Source: Lutjanus erythropterus
Lineage: Eukaryota; Chordata; Actinopteri; Lutjaniformes; Lutjanidae
Assembly (NCBI GenBank): GCA_020091685.1
Contig: CM034608.1
Span: 7,041,751-7,105,750 of the forward strand
Length of the DNA: 64,000 nt
Direction: 5' to 3'
Positions 48,401 to 60,400 of the stretch are shown piece after piece; within the stretch, counting starts at the first letter, position 1, and every line of letters starts with the position of its first letter. Below the pieces are notes generated by a model. That model had not been told where the DNA came from and ran no database searches. It saw only the letters and a program-made list of their open reading frames with translations. A program made the translations under genes and the position numbers.

Positions 48401-51400
48401 ATATGCAAGAAAAATGAACATTTTTAGACAAATGTCTTCTTTTTAAAGGAGCTTTTTTTGTTTAAAACCATGAAATAATGATCCCCAAAGGAAAATCATT
48501 CCTGCACTGCAAAAGTAAAATCATTTTTCTCCTTTTGTTCTCCAGTTCTTCCCGTCTGGCTGTCGGGGCTGAAGTCAGCGGCAGGGCCGACAGCTCAGTT
48601 CGTTCTGCACACCTCGACACCTCTGCTGTTCCCGGGTCGTCCAGAACCACAGCACTGCAGGCCGGGATGGGAACAACAGAGCCACCTACAGTCCATCACG
48701 GACCGTCCAGAGAGACTCTGGAGAGCATCCTTGTAGCTCTCGACACAGAGAAGTAAGTTCAGAGTGTCATCTTCATTTATCTGAATGACAAAAAATCTTC
48801 AAGACCAACTTGATCAACTGTTCAATTTTTTTTTCTTGTGCGTGTTTTGATCAGGCCCAAGAAGCTGCGATTTCACCCCAAACAACTTTACCTCTCAGCC
48901 AAACAGGGAGAGCTCAAGAAGGTCTTGCTCATGTTGGGTATGTTAGCTTCTTCTGTGCCTCATCAGCCCTTTTATTGATAAAAAATTCAGATCACTATTA
49001 TCATCTTGCCTTTCAATCTTGTGTGTATACATGCATCTAATTTTTTTTTTTAATCATTTACCTCCCAGTGGACGGTATCGACCCAAACTTTAAGATGGAG
49101 TCTCAGAACAAGCGCACACCACTCCACGCTGCAGCAGAGGGAGGATACAAAGACATCTGCCATATGCTCGTACAAGTAAGACTCTTCTACTGACCGTCTG
49201 TCAGTCCTGCCCTGTAGTAACTCCTGTGTAGGGTCAGACGATATGACAGTGTATACCATGTGACGAAGGGAACGTGTCTGTCAGTACCCTCTCCACTGTG
49301 GCAGCAATTCACATTTGATCTGTTGTGGATCTTTTTAATTTGGCTTTTCATTTTTAATTAGGAGTAATGTCATAATCTTCACCTTTTAAGCTTTAATCAT
49401 TGTTTTTTATTTGGGTTGCTAATTGAAAGCACTTAAGTATAATTGGTATTATTAACAATCAATTAATAGATTGTTATTCAAAAAACATTAAAAAAAATCC
49501 TACCAAACATATTGTTGATTATCTATTAATCTTTATCATCCCTATTTTGAGATTATTTTTTAAATTATTATTCCTTTTTTGTTTGTTTGTTTCTGTTTAT
49601 TTTCTGTCTGTCTTGTTTGATTTTTTTCTGTGACGCACTTTGGCCTGCATGTTTGTTGTTTGTATGACAGTTATTATATAAATAAAGCTGAGCTGAGTTA
49701 GTGGTGGTTTTACACCTCTAAGCTGGTTTATAAGCTGCCACAGAAGACAAGAGGGGCAAGAAGACATGGAGGATGATAATGGAAGTGTAAACACAGAGCT
49801 GGGGGCAGCCCAACCAGGCTGGAATTCATTTGCACCTGATAACCTTAAACCTGTAACACTTGAAATTGATATTCTCATTTGAAACCTTCAATCTTCTATT
49901 CTGAAGGATTGTTTTGCTGTTTTGAGTCTTTTGTTTTTTAACTCAAATTGTGTTTCATTTGAAGCAAACAACAGAGCATATTAATGAAATGTGATGAAGT
50001 ATAGTATGTTACGGTTATTTAAAATTTTCTTTATTGAATTGACAGAAAAAATACTGCATTGTGATTTTGTAATCATGATATAAAATTTCATATATTATGA
50101 TTTTGGCAATATTGTTCACCCCTTCTCCTGTGGTAATGAATACAGCTGCTTTAGATGTTTAATTTCATGCTTAATAAATTAAACCGTTACTTGCAAAAGT
50201 TCTTTAATGACAGAATTTGACATTAGCCCTCCAATGTCTGCCTCTTCAGGCCGGTGCAAACTTGGACATGTGTGACGAAGATCAGCGAACGCCACTGATG
50301 GAGGCCTGTGAGAATAACCACATGGAGACGGTCCTGTACCTGCTGAGAGCTGGAGCCAGCGCCACGCACAAAGTAAACCTGCATCCAGTTTTCTCTAGTG
50401 TATCACAGGTTTTTGTGAGCTGGCTGCAGTGAGTAAAATCATCAGCTGTCATAGAAGAGAAAGCAAAACTGAAAGAATTTATTTTCTTCAGTGTTTAGCT
50501 GTATATATATTTAGAAGTTTAGCTTGAGACATGAGAAACTGTCAATAATCAGACTCTGTGCTGCTCTCAGGATGTTGAAGGGTTCACGTGTCTCCACCTA
50601 GCGGCAAAGTCTGGCCATTACAAAATTGTCGAGCACCTTCTGTCCACAGGACTGATCAACATAAACTGTCAGGTCGGTACACTTTCACATTGTCCTTTCC
50701 GCGTTTTCATCTTCTCAGTGTTTTCAGTGCCAAAGAGATTTCACTATAAGGTTTTTACATTAGTTATTGTGTGTGTGAATGTTTTTTTGCCATCCAGTTT
50801 TGCACTAGTCATCATTCAGTAGCGTTTGATGCTGCTCTCCAATCATTTTCTCCTCCAGCTGGTCTGGTGGTCTGACTGATTTGTTTTTAGATAGTTGAGA
50901 ACATTCACCTGATTGTTACTATTGACCCTGCAAAGTTCAGTAATAACTTCTTTCAGGCGGACCACAGCACAGCTGACTGAATTAAAAAAGTTCAGTTAAG
51001 TCCTGATTTATCTACCAAGGCTTGATGAGATAAAATAGTTAGACTTAATTATTTTACTATGAAAATGATTGAAAAAAATGATACAGGCAGCAGTATAAAG
51101 TATGCACACAGTATATCTTAAGTGTCTGTGTTTGTGGGAAATACTGCAATATTTAAAGAACAGTTTGACTTTTTTGGAAGAAAACGTATTTGCTTGATAC
51201 CACTCTTGTGTGTTAATTATGGAGCTAGAGTTTGAAGTTGATTAGCTTAGTTTAGTTTTATTTTCACAATTAAAAAATACACAGAAAAGTCAAAGAAGAC
51301 AAATAATATACAGTGCAGGGAGAAACAAAAGAAGCTAGCGGGCTTATTTGAGGCCTTTACCTAAATAGAAATTTCACAAAATGATTAAGACCTCAAAAAT

Positions 51401-54400
51401 ACAAAAAAAAAAAACCCATAAAGCATATATATTTTAATACATAGACTGGAAGAAAAGGGAAACCGTTAGCCTGGCTCTATTTGAATCTGCTTACCAATGC
51501 ATCTAAAGTTAAACTCATTTGTTTAACCTGTACACAAACAAATGTAAAAACCTGAAGTTGTGGTTTTACACAGAGGTTGTGCTCAAACTGTTTCTTTGCT
51601 GGGTGCGGGGATTTTTAGTGAGCTTTAGAAGTGCCTGTAGGTGGAGTCAGGCCAGCTTCCAGTCTTCACGATAAGCTAAGATAAGTTGGTTGATGAACAG
51701 GTTGATGGTGATAGCTTCATATTTAGCTTCTTAAACACACTTCATCAAATTTGACAGACACTAAATAAAATTCACCAAAACCGTCTTGGTTTGTCTCTTC
51801 ACTCTGCAAGATAAAAAAAAAAGCTAAACTAACAGGTAGCTTGTGATAGCTACATATTTAGTTTACTGATGTTAGAGTGTTATCAATCTTCTCATGTCTT
51901 AACAACAAAACTATTAAGCATAATTCCCAAAATGTTGAACTGTTCTTTTAAGTCTTGCACTGAAATAGCTTCAATAAGTTACTTAATACAATAAGTCCAA
52001 CCTAGTTTAAATATTTTACTGGATTATACTGAAGAAGTGATCTTAGGTCTGAGATCTGTTAAAATTAGTGTTCTAAAAACAAAAGAAAAAAGGTAACATC
52101 CTCATCAAGAGGTAAGTTCACATTCAGTTAACACTGTGTACTTCAGATGTTCAGGTTACCACACATCAGAACACCAGGCTCTGAGCACAGATGGAACAGA
52201 TAAAAAGAAATTAATTTGATTGAAGAGCTGCTCTTTTTGAAGCACATAATAGCTTTTTAAAATTGTACAATAAGTATTTAAATGTAAGTGTTCTGTATCA
52301 TTTGGATGCGTCCTTCAGATGCACTTTGATGCCTGTAAATTAGGTATAGACAGCTGTGGGACTTGCAAACAGAGAGAAAGGACTGCAGTGTGTCTGATGT
52401 GTCTTTGTTTGAAATGTCTGACCTTGCTGCAAGAAGGTAGCCATTAGGACAGCTGTGATGTAACGACAGTCTGTCCTCGGATGAACGTTTGCACCAAGTG
52501 GCTAACAGTGCTGCTTCATTTTTGAATATAGTTGTCGTTTAGGATTGGAAAAAAAAAGCTGTGTTCGATTTGTTGTTCTCTTTATAATGCGAGTTATTTT
52601 TCCTCAGGATGATGGAGGTTGGACAGCCATGATCTGGGCGACAGAGTACAAGCATGTGGACCAGGTGAAGCTGCTTCTGTCCAAAGGAGCCGACATCAGC
52701 ATCAGGGACAAGGTTGGCTAAGGATTCTGTCCGCTCTGTGTTTGACGTGCTTAACAGAAGAAACAAATATCATGTAGTAGTTGATTTATGTTGTTTTGCA
52801 GGAGGAGAACATCTGCCTTCACTGGGCAGCGTTCTCAGGCAGCGTGGACATCGCCGAGCTGCTCCTTGACGCCAACTGTGATCTCCAGGCCGTCAACATC
52901 CACGGAGACTCTCCTCTACACATCGCTGCTCGGGAGAACCGCCTGGACTGTGTCACGTGAGTCACTGCCTCCAGGAAGAAAAAAATCCCCTGTATATTTG
53001 GAGAACTGTAGTTAAAAAAAAAACAAGGATTGACTCAAAAGAGCCATTTAAAAGTGGCTTGTTGTTGACGATCAGTAAAATGTGGTCTCCTCAGGCTTTT
53101 CCTGACTCGAGGAGCAGATGTGTTTCTGAAGAACCGCGAGGGAGAGACTCCTCCAGACTGCTGCAGCCACAACTCGAAGGCCTGGGCGGCTCTGCAGGCC
53201 AACAGGAGGGAGAGGAACAGCAGGCACGCCCGAGCAGAGCAACAAAAAATCCTTCACAGGTTGAAATTGTACTGTGGTTTGCCTCTGCAAAATATCTGTT
53301 AAAAAAAAGGAGCTGTCTTGGGGTGAAAAATTAAATGCTATCCACAAAAGCCAGGCTGAGTTACACAACTGTAAGTTAGAGGCGAAACAGATGACAAAAC
53401 ACTGCACTTTTGGCCCCTTTTTTTTTTTTGCCAGAATCTCTGCATCAGATTTTCTTGACTCTCAAAACTTTGACAGCTCGTAACCAGAGTCTGCTCTGTT
53501 CGCAGTGACATCGCTCTTGGGCAGGAGAGAGTTCCCATTCCCTGTGTCAACTCTGTCGACAGTGAGCCTTATCCAGACGACTACAAATACATCCCCGAAA
53601 ACTGTGTCACCTCCCCTATGAACATCGACAGGAACATAACACACTTACAGGTGAGCTGGAAACCATTGCTTTGGGTATTTGAAAAGAAAAAACGTTTTTT
53701 TTTACCTCTCTCTGCTCTGCAATGTCAAGTGACCAACATTTTTCTTTCTCTTCATCCATGGCCAACAGTACTGTGTTTGTAAGGAAGATTGTTCGGCGAG
53801 TATCTGCATGTGTGGACAGCTCAGTCTCCGCTGCTGGTACGACAAGGTAAGGATGAGATGTTACATCTATCAACAGACCACACTGTCGTCACTTAACAAG
53901 ATATATCCAAAAGTATGTGAACATCTGAACAAAGTAAGATTTCATTGGGACTAAAGGGGCCCCAAACCTTCAAGAACAACACACCAACAGCACACAAAAA
54001 TATCTGAGATTAAAGATTAACTTTGGTATTTTTCAACCTTGACTCTATTTTCCCACATTAATGTGTCTCAGTGACTAATGGGGACAATAAATTTTAAAAA
54101 TATGGAATTAAATTATGGAAAGGATCACTGTAGAAATACACCTTTTTGTTACAGAGTAAGATTCGTTTTATCAACCAGAAAAAGGCGGTTCTTGCCAAAC
54201 CCATCAGGCTCGATTTACAAAACCAGTATTTTTACTCTTTGTCAGTTGTCATCTTCATTAAAACGCAATAAACCTACAAAAGCCTTGGCTCGTCTTTCAA
54301 CTGCTCCAGCAGTCACCAACTCTGGTTTGGTTGAAATAAACCCTTCATTGACAACATTGGATGTGAAAATACCAGGAGAGGAGCAATAGAGAGCTGGGAC

Positions 54401-57400
54401 ATCTGAGAAATAGCCTGTACAGCCAGAATATTTTCACATCTACCTCTGCGACTTATTTCAAACAAACTAGACTTGGCGATTGTTGGAACAGTGGAAAGAC
54501 GAGCCAAGATGCATTTGGTGAGTTTTATTTTGTTTCTGCTGAGTGTCAGTCAAGTGTGTTTTACGATTATAGAATTAGTTTTTCTGTGAATGGAGTGGTC
54601 GCTTTGAACAGAAAGAGGTAGCTGGTTAAACCAAAAGGATCTCAGCCTTTAAACCAACCTTATCCAAAATGTTGTTCGACTCTGAAAATAACAATTGGAG
54701 CCTGTCAGTGGCACAAACAAGCACTTTTATTGGATGTAATTTGACAGTGTGCAGTTGCCTAGAGGGATTATGTTGCAGCTCAGTTTCGCGTCTGCAGCGC
54801 TCTCCCTCACTGACGGACCCATTTTAAAAGTTGTTGTTTCCGGTAGTCACTTAGACTAGAGCTGGGGCGTTTCATTGACGTAATCGACATCATCGATTGA
54901 CTGCTGTTAACTTTACGTCACGTGTTATCTAACAGTGTTATTCTGCTGTTTAGCACTTTTTGTTCACTTTATCAGAAATGGGTAAAACTAATGTTACAGA
55001 CTGTCTGTAATTAATATCAGTCAACAGGAAAACGAAAACAAAATATTTTCTTTGGCTCACACTGATGTAAAAATACACTGCCAGTGATCATCCTACCCTG
55101 TATATGACTCCAGTGATGAAATAACGTCATGTCATAACCAGTTTAAGTTTGAAGTCAAAATACTGTCCAGTTCGATGAAGGGTTGACAGTAATTATTAAA
55201 TTAATATGCATCACAGCTCCTTTTGAATTTCAGGCCCAGTATTTTTCTGATCAGGCATCTGACATGTAGTTTATTACCGAGAGTGGAAATTAGACAAATT
55301 TTAAAATATGCCACTATTATCATTATTCTAATGTAATACTGACATATTAATGAGACAAGTTTTTGATATGTATTGAAGATAAATTGATATATAATTGAAT
55401 GATAAAATAAATGTTAGATTAATGTATAAATTAATTGATAGATTAATATTTTAAACTAGGAAATTTCAAACGAAAATTTGAGTGTGCCTGATGCTCGCTG
55501 TCGACTAGTATCCCCACCATATTGCTAGAAGTATTAATAGAAATAGATGTATCACTGAGGTTGTGTGTGTGTGTGTGTCTGTGTGTATGTGCATGCGTTA
55601 TCATGCGTGTTTGTATGTATATGGGTGAGAGTGTATGTCAATAAAAGTCCCCTTACAGACACAAAGAACAGCTTTTGTGTGTGTGTGTGTGTATATGAGA
55701 AGTTGTGTAAGTAAGCAGGACAGAAGAACAATATGGTTGACATTAAAAATGTCAGTAGGCAGCCACTGATATTAGACTTAGAGCTAGATATTCAATTAAG
55801 CCAATCACAATCAGCCTTGTCAATTTCTGCCCAGCAACTGTGAGTGGACATGAATCCACTGTGTAGGCAAGATGGGCATTTCATGAATGAATGAATGAAT
55901 TTAACATTAACCAGCTCAAACTTTGAATTTATTAACAGTTAAAAAAGACTGCAGTCTAAAATGTCCAAGTTGGACACAGAAATACACAGACAGAGACAGA
56001 CAGACAGACAGGCAGTGTTATTAAACTGTTAATAACTTCACACTTTGAGCTGCTTCAGGTGTAATTCTCTCTGTATGAGGTTTTAACTGTCAAAAAACAG
56101 CTTTAGGTCAATCCACCAATCAGAAGACAGGACCAGCCTCAGGTTGGTGAAACTGGCCAATCACCTGCATGTTACAGCACAGATAAATTTGAATATTGAA
56201 AGGACTGAAAGAAAGAAAGAAAATTTAATCTGAAGCAGATCAATGTTTGAATTTATGAACAGTTGAAATAGACCATAGACAAAAATGTCAAAATTGGACA
56301 CAGACAGAGAGAGACAGACAGACAGTCATTTTAAACTGTTAATAATTTCAAACCTTGAGCTGCTTCAGGTGTAATTGTCTCTGTATGATTTTTTAATTGC
56401 AAAGAACTCAGGGTGGTGAAATTGACCAATCACCCATGTACAACGGCACAGTCAATTTTAAATACTCCAAAAAGAGGCAAAGGTTGAGACAACATACCTC
56501 TCAACCTACAGTTGTTTAATGAAACACTGTCATTTCTACATCTAAAAAACGCATACGGCGAGTGAGAGGACAGGTTGCCGAATGCGATGGTGCAAATTTT
56601 ATTCTTGTGGTGTGAAAAATGAGGCCACCACTGCGATGGAAAAAACTGGGATCATCTGCTTTCTTCCAGAAATTTTGGCTCTCGCTTAACATGGGGGTGA
56701 ATGGGGCAGTTGGTTGGACGGCCAGCCAAAACCATTTGTCCGCTTGCTTCGGCGGCCACACCTCACTTTTCCTACAATCTGATGTATAATTTGGTGCAGC
56801 CCTATCTTAGACACAGCAAAATGTGAAAACGGGGGTCGAAAAATACCAAAATAACCCTTTAAATCATACTGTCTTGATAACCATGAAGGATATGCTATAT
56901 ATAAATATATATGTCATTACCTTTATGTATTCTTGTCATGTTTAGAGCGGCCGTCTTCTACCTGAATTCTGCCACGAGGAGCCTCCTCTCATCTTTGAGT
57001 GTAACCATGCGTGCTCCTGTTGGAGGACCTGTAAGAACCGAGTAGTGCAAAATGGACTCAGGTATACAAAATTCATCTCAGTATGTATACAAAAATACCC
57101 AAACTTCATTTAACTATCTTCAGCTGAACATTGCTGGGAAAAAAGAGCATCTATATTCAGATAAAGGTTATGTGGTTGTCTTATGTACAAAACCAGAAAT
57201 CACTTGATGGAAAGAGACAAGAAGTCACTTTTCAAATGTCCTGTAACTATCTTGCATAAATAAGGCTGTTTAAAACTGTAAGTTAAAGCTGTTGTGGATC
57301 TTCCAGGTCCAGGCTTCAGCTCTTCAGGACCAGTAAGAAGGGCTGGGGTGTCCGTGCACTAGAGGACGTACCACAAGGGACCTTTGTCTGCGAGTAAGTT

Positions 57401-60400
57401 TCATTTATAACACAGTTTGTATTGGCAATATCTGTTTGTAGCCTCAAAAGACCACAATGCAGTAGTCATGGATTTTAGAAAAATGTATTTTCTCAATTTA
57501 TTTAGTCATCTGAGCACGACACACAACAGGCACGTTGTGTCACGTTTCCCCCAATTTGATAAACCTGTTACTCTCACATACGCAGCTTCTGTATCTCCTG
57601 CCAGATGGTACCTGCTCATACTGTGAGTGTAGAGACAAAGTGCTGTCGATGTCACTGAGGTGTTTCGCTGATGTGCCAGTCACTATACTGCTAATGTGCT
57701 GTGACTATTTTTGACAGCCAACACCTATGCGAGTCCCAAATATGAGGGGAAAAAGCAACCGTCAAAATTCTCTCATTCAAGCTTCTTAAATGTGAATATT
57801 TTTTGGTTTTCAGATGACATATTCTTAGCCCTGGGCTATCCTTAACTGTGGGCTAAGAGTTAACCTTGGGTTAATACACATATTAAGTCCTGTGTTTAAG
57901 CTTGTTAAGCTCAGGGTCATATGATTCACACTTACACTAGCCCTGGGTAACATGTCTGTTAGTGCTGTTTTAGCCCTGTTTCACACTGGTACTTGTTAGC
58001 CCTGGGTTTAGTCAATTTTCAGGGGATAACCCCACAAACTCAGGACTAACTCTGCTCTGGAGCAGGATTGTGGTGGTGTGAAAGCTCTCTTCGCATGCAA
58101 TGTGAAAAGCCCTCCAGTCGGCCAGATTGGACCCTTTGGCAGGCCGGCTTTTGCCTGCTGTACATTTGACTTCCCTGCTCTGACTTTTTCAAATAGTCAG
58201 TACAGTCCATTAAAAGACCAAAACTGGCGCTTGGATTGCTCAGTTGGTAGAGCGTGCGCCCCATGTATGGAGTCTGTGAGCCGTGGGTTTGACTCCCGCC
58301 CATGGCCCTTTACTGCGTGTCATTCCCCCACTCTCTCTCTCTCCACATTTCCTGTCAAGTCTTCAGCTGTTCTGTCATTAAAGGCATAAGAGTGTTGGTC
58401 TGCCTCTCAGTGCTTGTTGAATTACCTCTTGGCCCCAAGTCCATTTGTTCCCGTCAAAGATGTAAATCTTTTAAACCAGTTATGTTTAGGTTATGTACAA
58501 TGTCCTTTTTAACAAAGGTTCAGGTATACGGCCTAGAGGAGCAAGACTTTGACTACATGCACAATACGTGATCAATTCATTGTTCACTTAATTTTTAAAA
58601 AAAAATTTAAATAAATTTCATTGGATTCATAATGAAAAAAATACAGAATTCATGCAGAATTTAAACAGATTTAAAACCTTAAATTTAGGCTAAAAAAGTG
58701 CACTTATTCTGGACGGCCAAGGCTTCTTCTCTGAGAAGCCATGTGAAGGATGTGTGTTTACTACTCTCTAGTGTTGACCTTGCTGTTGGTATGTGTGCTG
58801 GACTATTTTTGTTTGTTTGTGTGTTTGTTTGTGTTGTTGGTCTGTTGCTGGTCAAGTTATTACAGAGGAATAGACATTTGGTTTCGTCTGTGTAAGGAAC
58901 AACATAGACGTGCTAATATTTCTCACTGTTGCTTGTTGAAAAGATTCTTTGAACATGTACAACAAATCAGATTTATTAAACTTGATTAATAAATTGATGG
59001 CTCAATAAACTGAATTTGATAATAAAGCAATGAAGTTAATATCAGACAGTTAGTTTGGGATTCTAAAATGTTTAAATTGAAATTGAGTCATCCGCCTACT
59101 CGTGATCCTCCAGTGTTGAATAATGTATGTGTTATTTATTTAATTGAAAGTAACCTTTTGGGTGAACTAACTTTAAAAGAAAATAACATCACAGGTTTTG
59201 CAGCAGGGTTGTGAAATCTTTGAAGCTTAGTATCTCCGAACTGCAGTCTTCCCGAATAAAACTGTCTAATTCCACATGCATGAAATCTTGACATGTTGTA
59301 AACAGCATCAGCATCAAAATGTTTCAGTGCAGTCTGCAGGTACTGACGGCTCACCTGCCTTTGAACAGGTACGTGGGTGAGATCATCTCAGAGGCAGAAG
59401 CAGAGATGAGGCAGAACGACGCTTACCTGTTCAGCCTGGATGATAAGGTAAAGTATGAGCACTGAAGACATGTTCAATGCAGGCATGAATGGAAAAAATA
59501 ATTTAAATCCTTGATGGCATGGCATTGAAATGACGTGGTCTTTCTCATGCAGAATTCCCCTCAGCTGCGCACTTACAGCTTATTTTTTAGTTTGAGTCTT
59601 TTATTTTTCTTCCCTCCCAGCCACAAGATCAGTACTGCATTGATGCCCGTTTCTATGGAAACATCAGCCGCTTCCTCAATCACATGTGCGAGCCCAACCT
59701 GTTTGCCTGTCGAGTGTTCACGACACACCAGGACCTTCGTTTCCCACACATTGCCTTCTTTGCCAGTAAAAACATCATGGCTGGAGAGGAGCTTGGGTGA
59801 GACTTTTTACCAAAAAAGAAAAAGATGTTATGTGTTTTTTCTTGTTCATCATGTCTCATGTTGTTGAGAATTCCTGTGTGTAATACATAGAGCCTGACAG
59901 ATAGTGGATTTTTGAGTCTGATATTAATATTTTCAGAGTTGATGTGCCATGCCATTAACCATGATATGATATACAAATGTTGTGTACAGTGTGAACATGT
60001 TGTGCTTCACTTGAATATTTTAACTGTATAGTTTCAATAAGATGCAATGTGACAAACGTGAGTCTTTTATGAAATCACTTTTGTGCCCTATAATACTTGA
60101 ATTTCTCATAAGAGGGTACATACATGGGTAAAATAAAAGTAGCACCTGGGACATAAAGATACAGTGTCGGGGACAATTCTGGAATAGTAGAAAAACTTAA
60201 AATTGAAATTATTATGTTAATTTGCCATGGAGCATGTATTATTTTAATTGCTAGGTGTTAAAATAAAAAAAAATATGAGATGCACTGGCACTAACTCTAC
60301 GCTATGTGACATGCACGCTTGCTTTAGCATCAAGTGCTAGCTAGCTAGGTTTAATTATGAAATATTTGTTGCAATGCCTTGTTTAGCTATATAAAATAAT

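Larger units (their letters stand above)
53847..56945 (+). other. ehmt1: ehmt1 intron 21
   Basis: 3.1 kb between the two pre-SET exons. It contains a Tc1 terminus (53893), a MITE end (54862), TG microsatellites (55561-55696) and the 323-bp tandem duplication (55921-56475). Confidence 0.75.
57394..59368 (+). other. ehmt1: ehmt1 intron 23
   Basis: 1.98 kb interrupting the SET domain. Holds a MITE fragment (57755), the TAGCCCTGGG element (57822) and a SINE (58226) in sequence, suggesting repeated insertion. Confidence 0.75.

Noticed and set aside
55986..56012. CRISPR-like or structured array from GACA repeats
   Set aside because: Plain tetranucleotide microsatellite in a vertebrate intron, without spacers.
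58226..58300. Possible functional tRNA gene
   Set aside because: Same SINE family as at 63352. Box matches only; it lacks a full cloverleaf.
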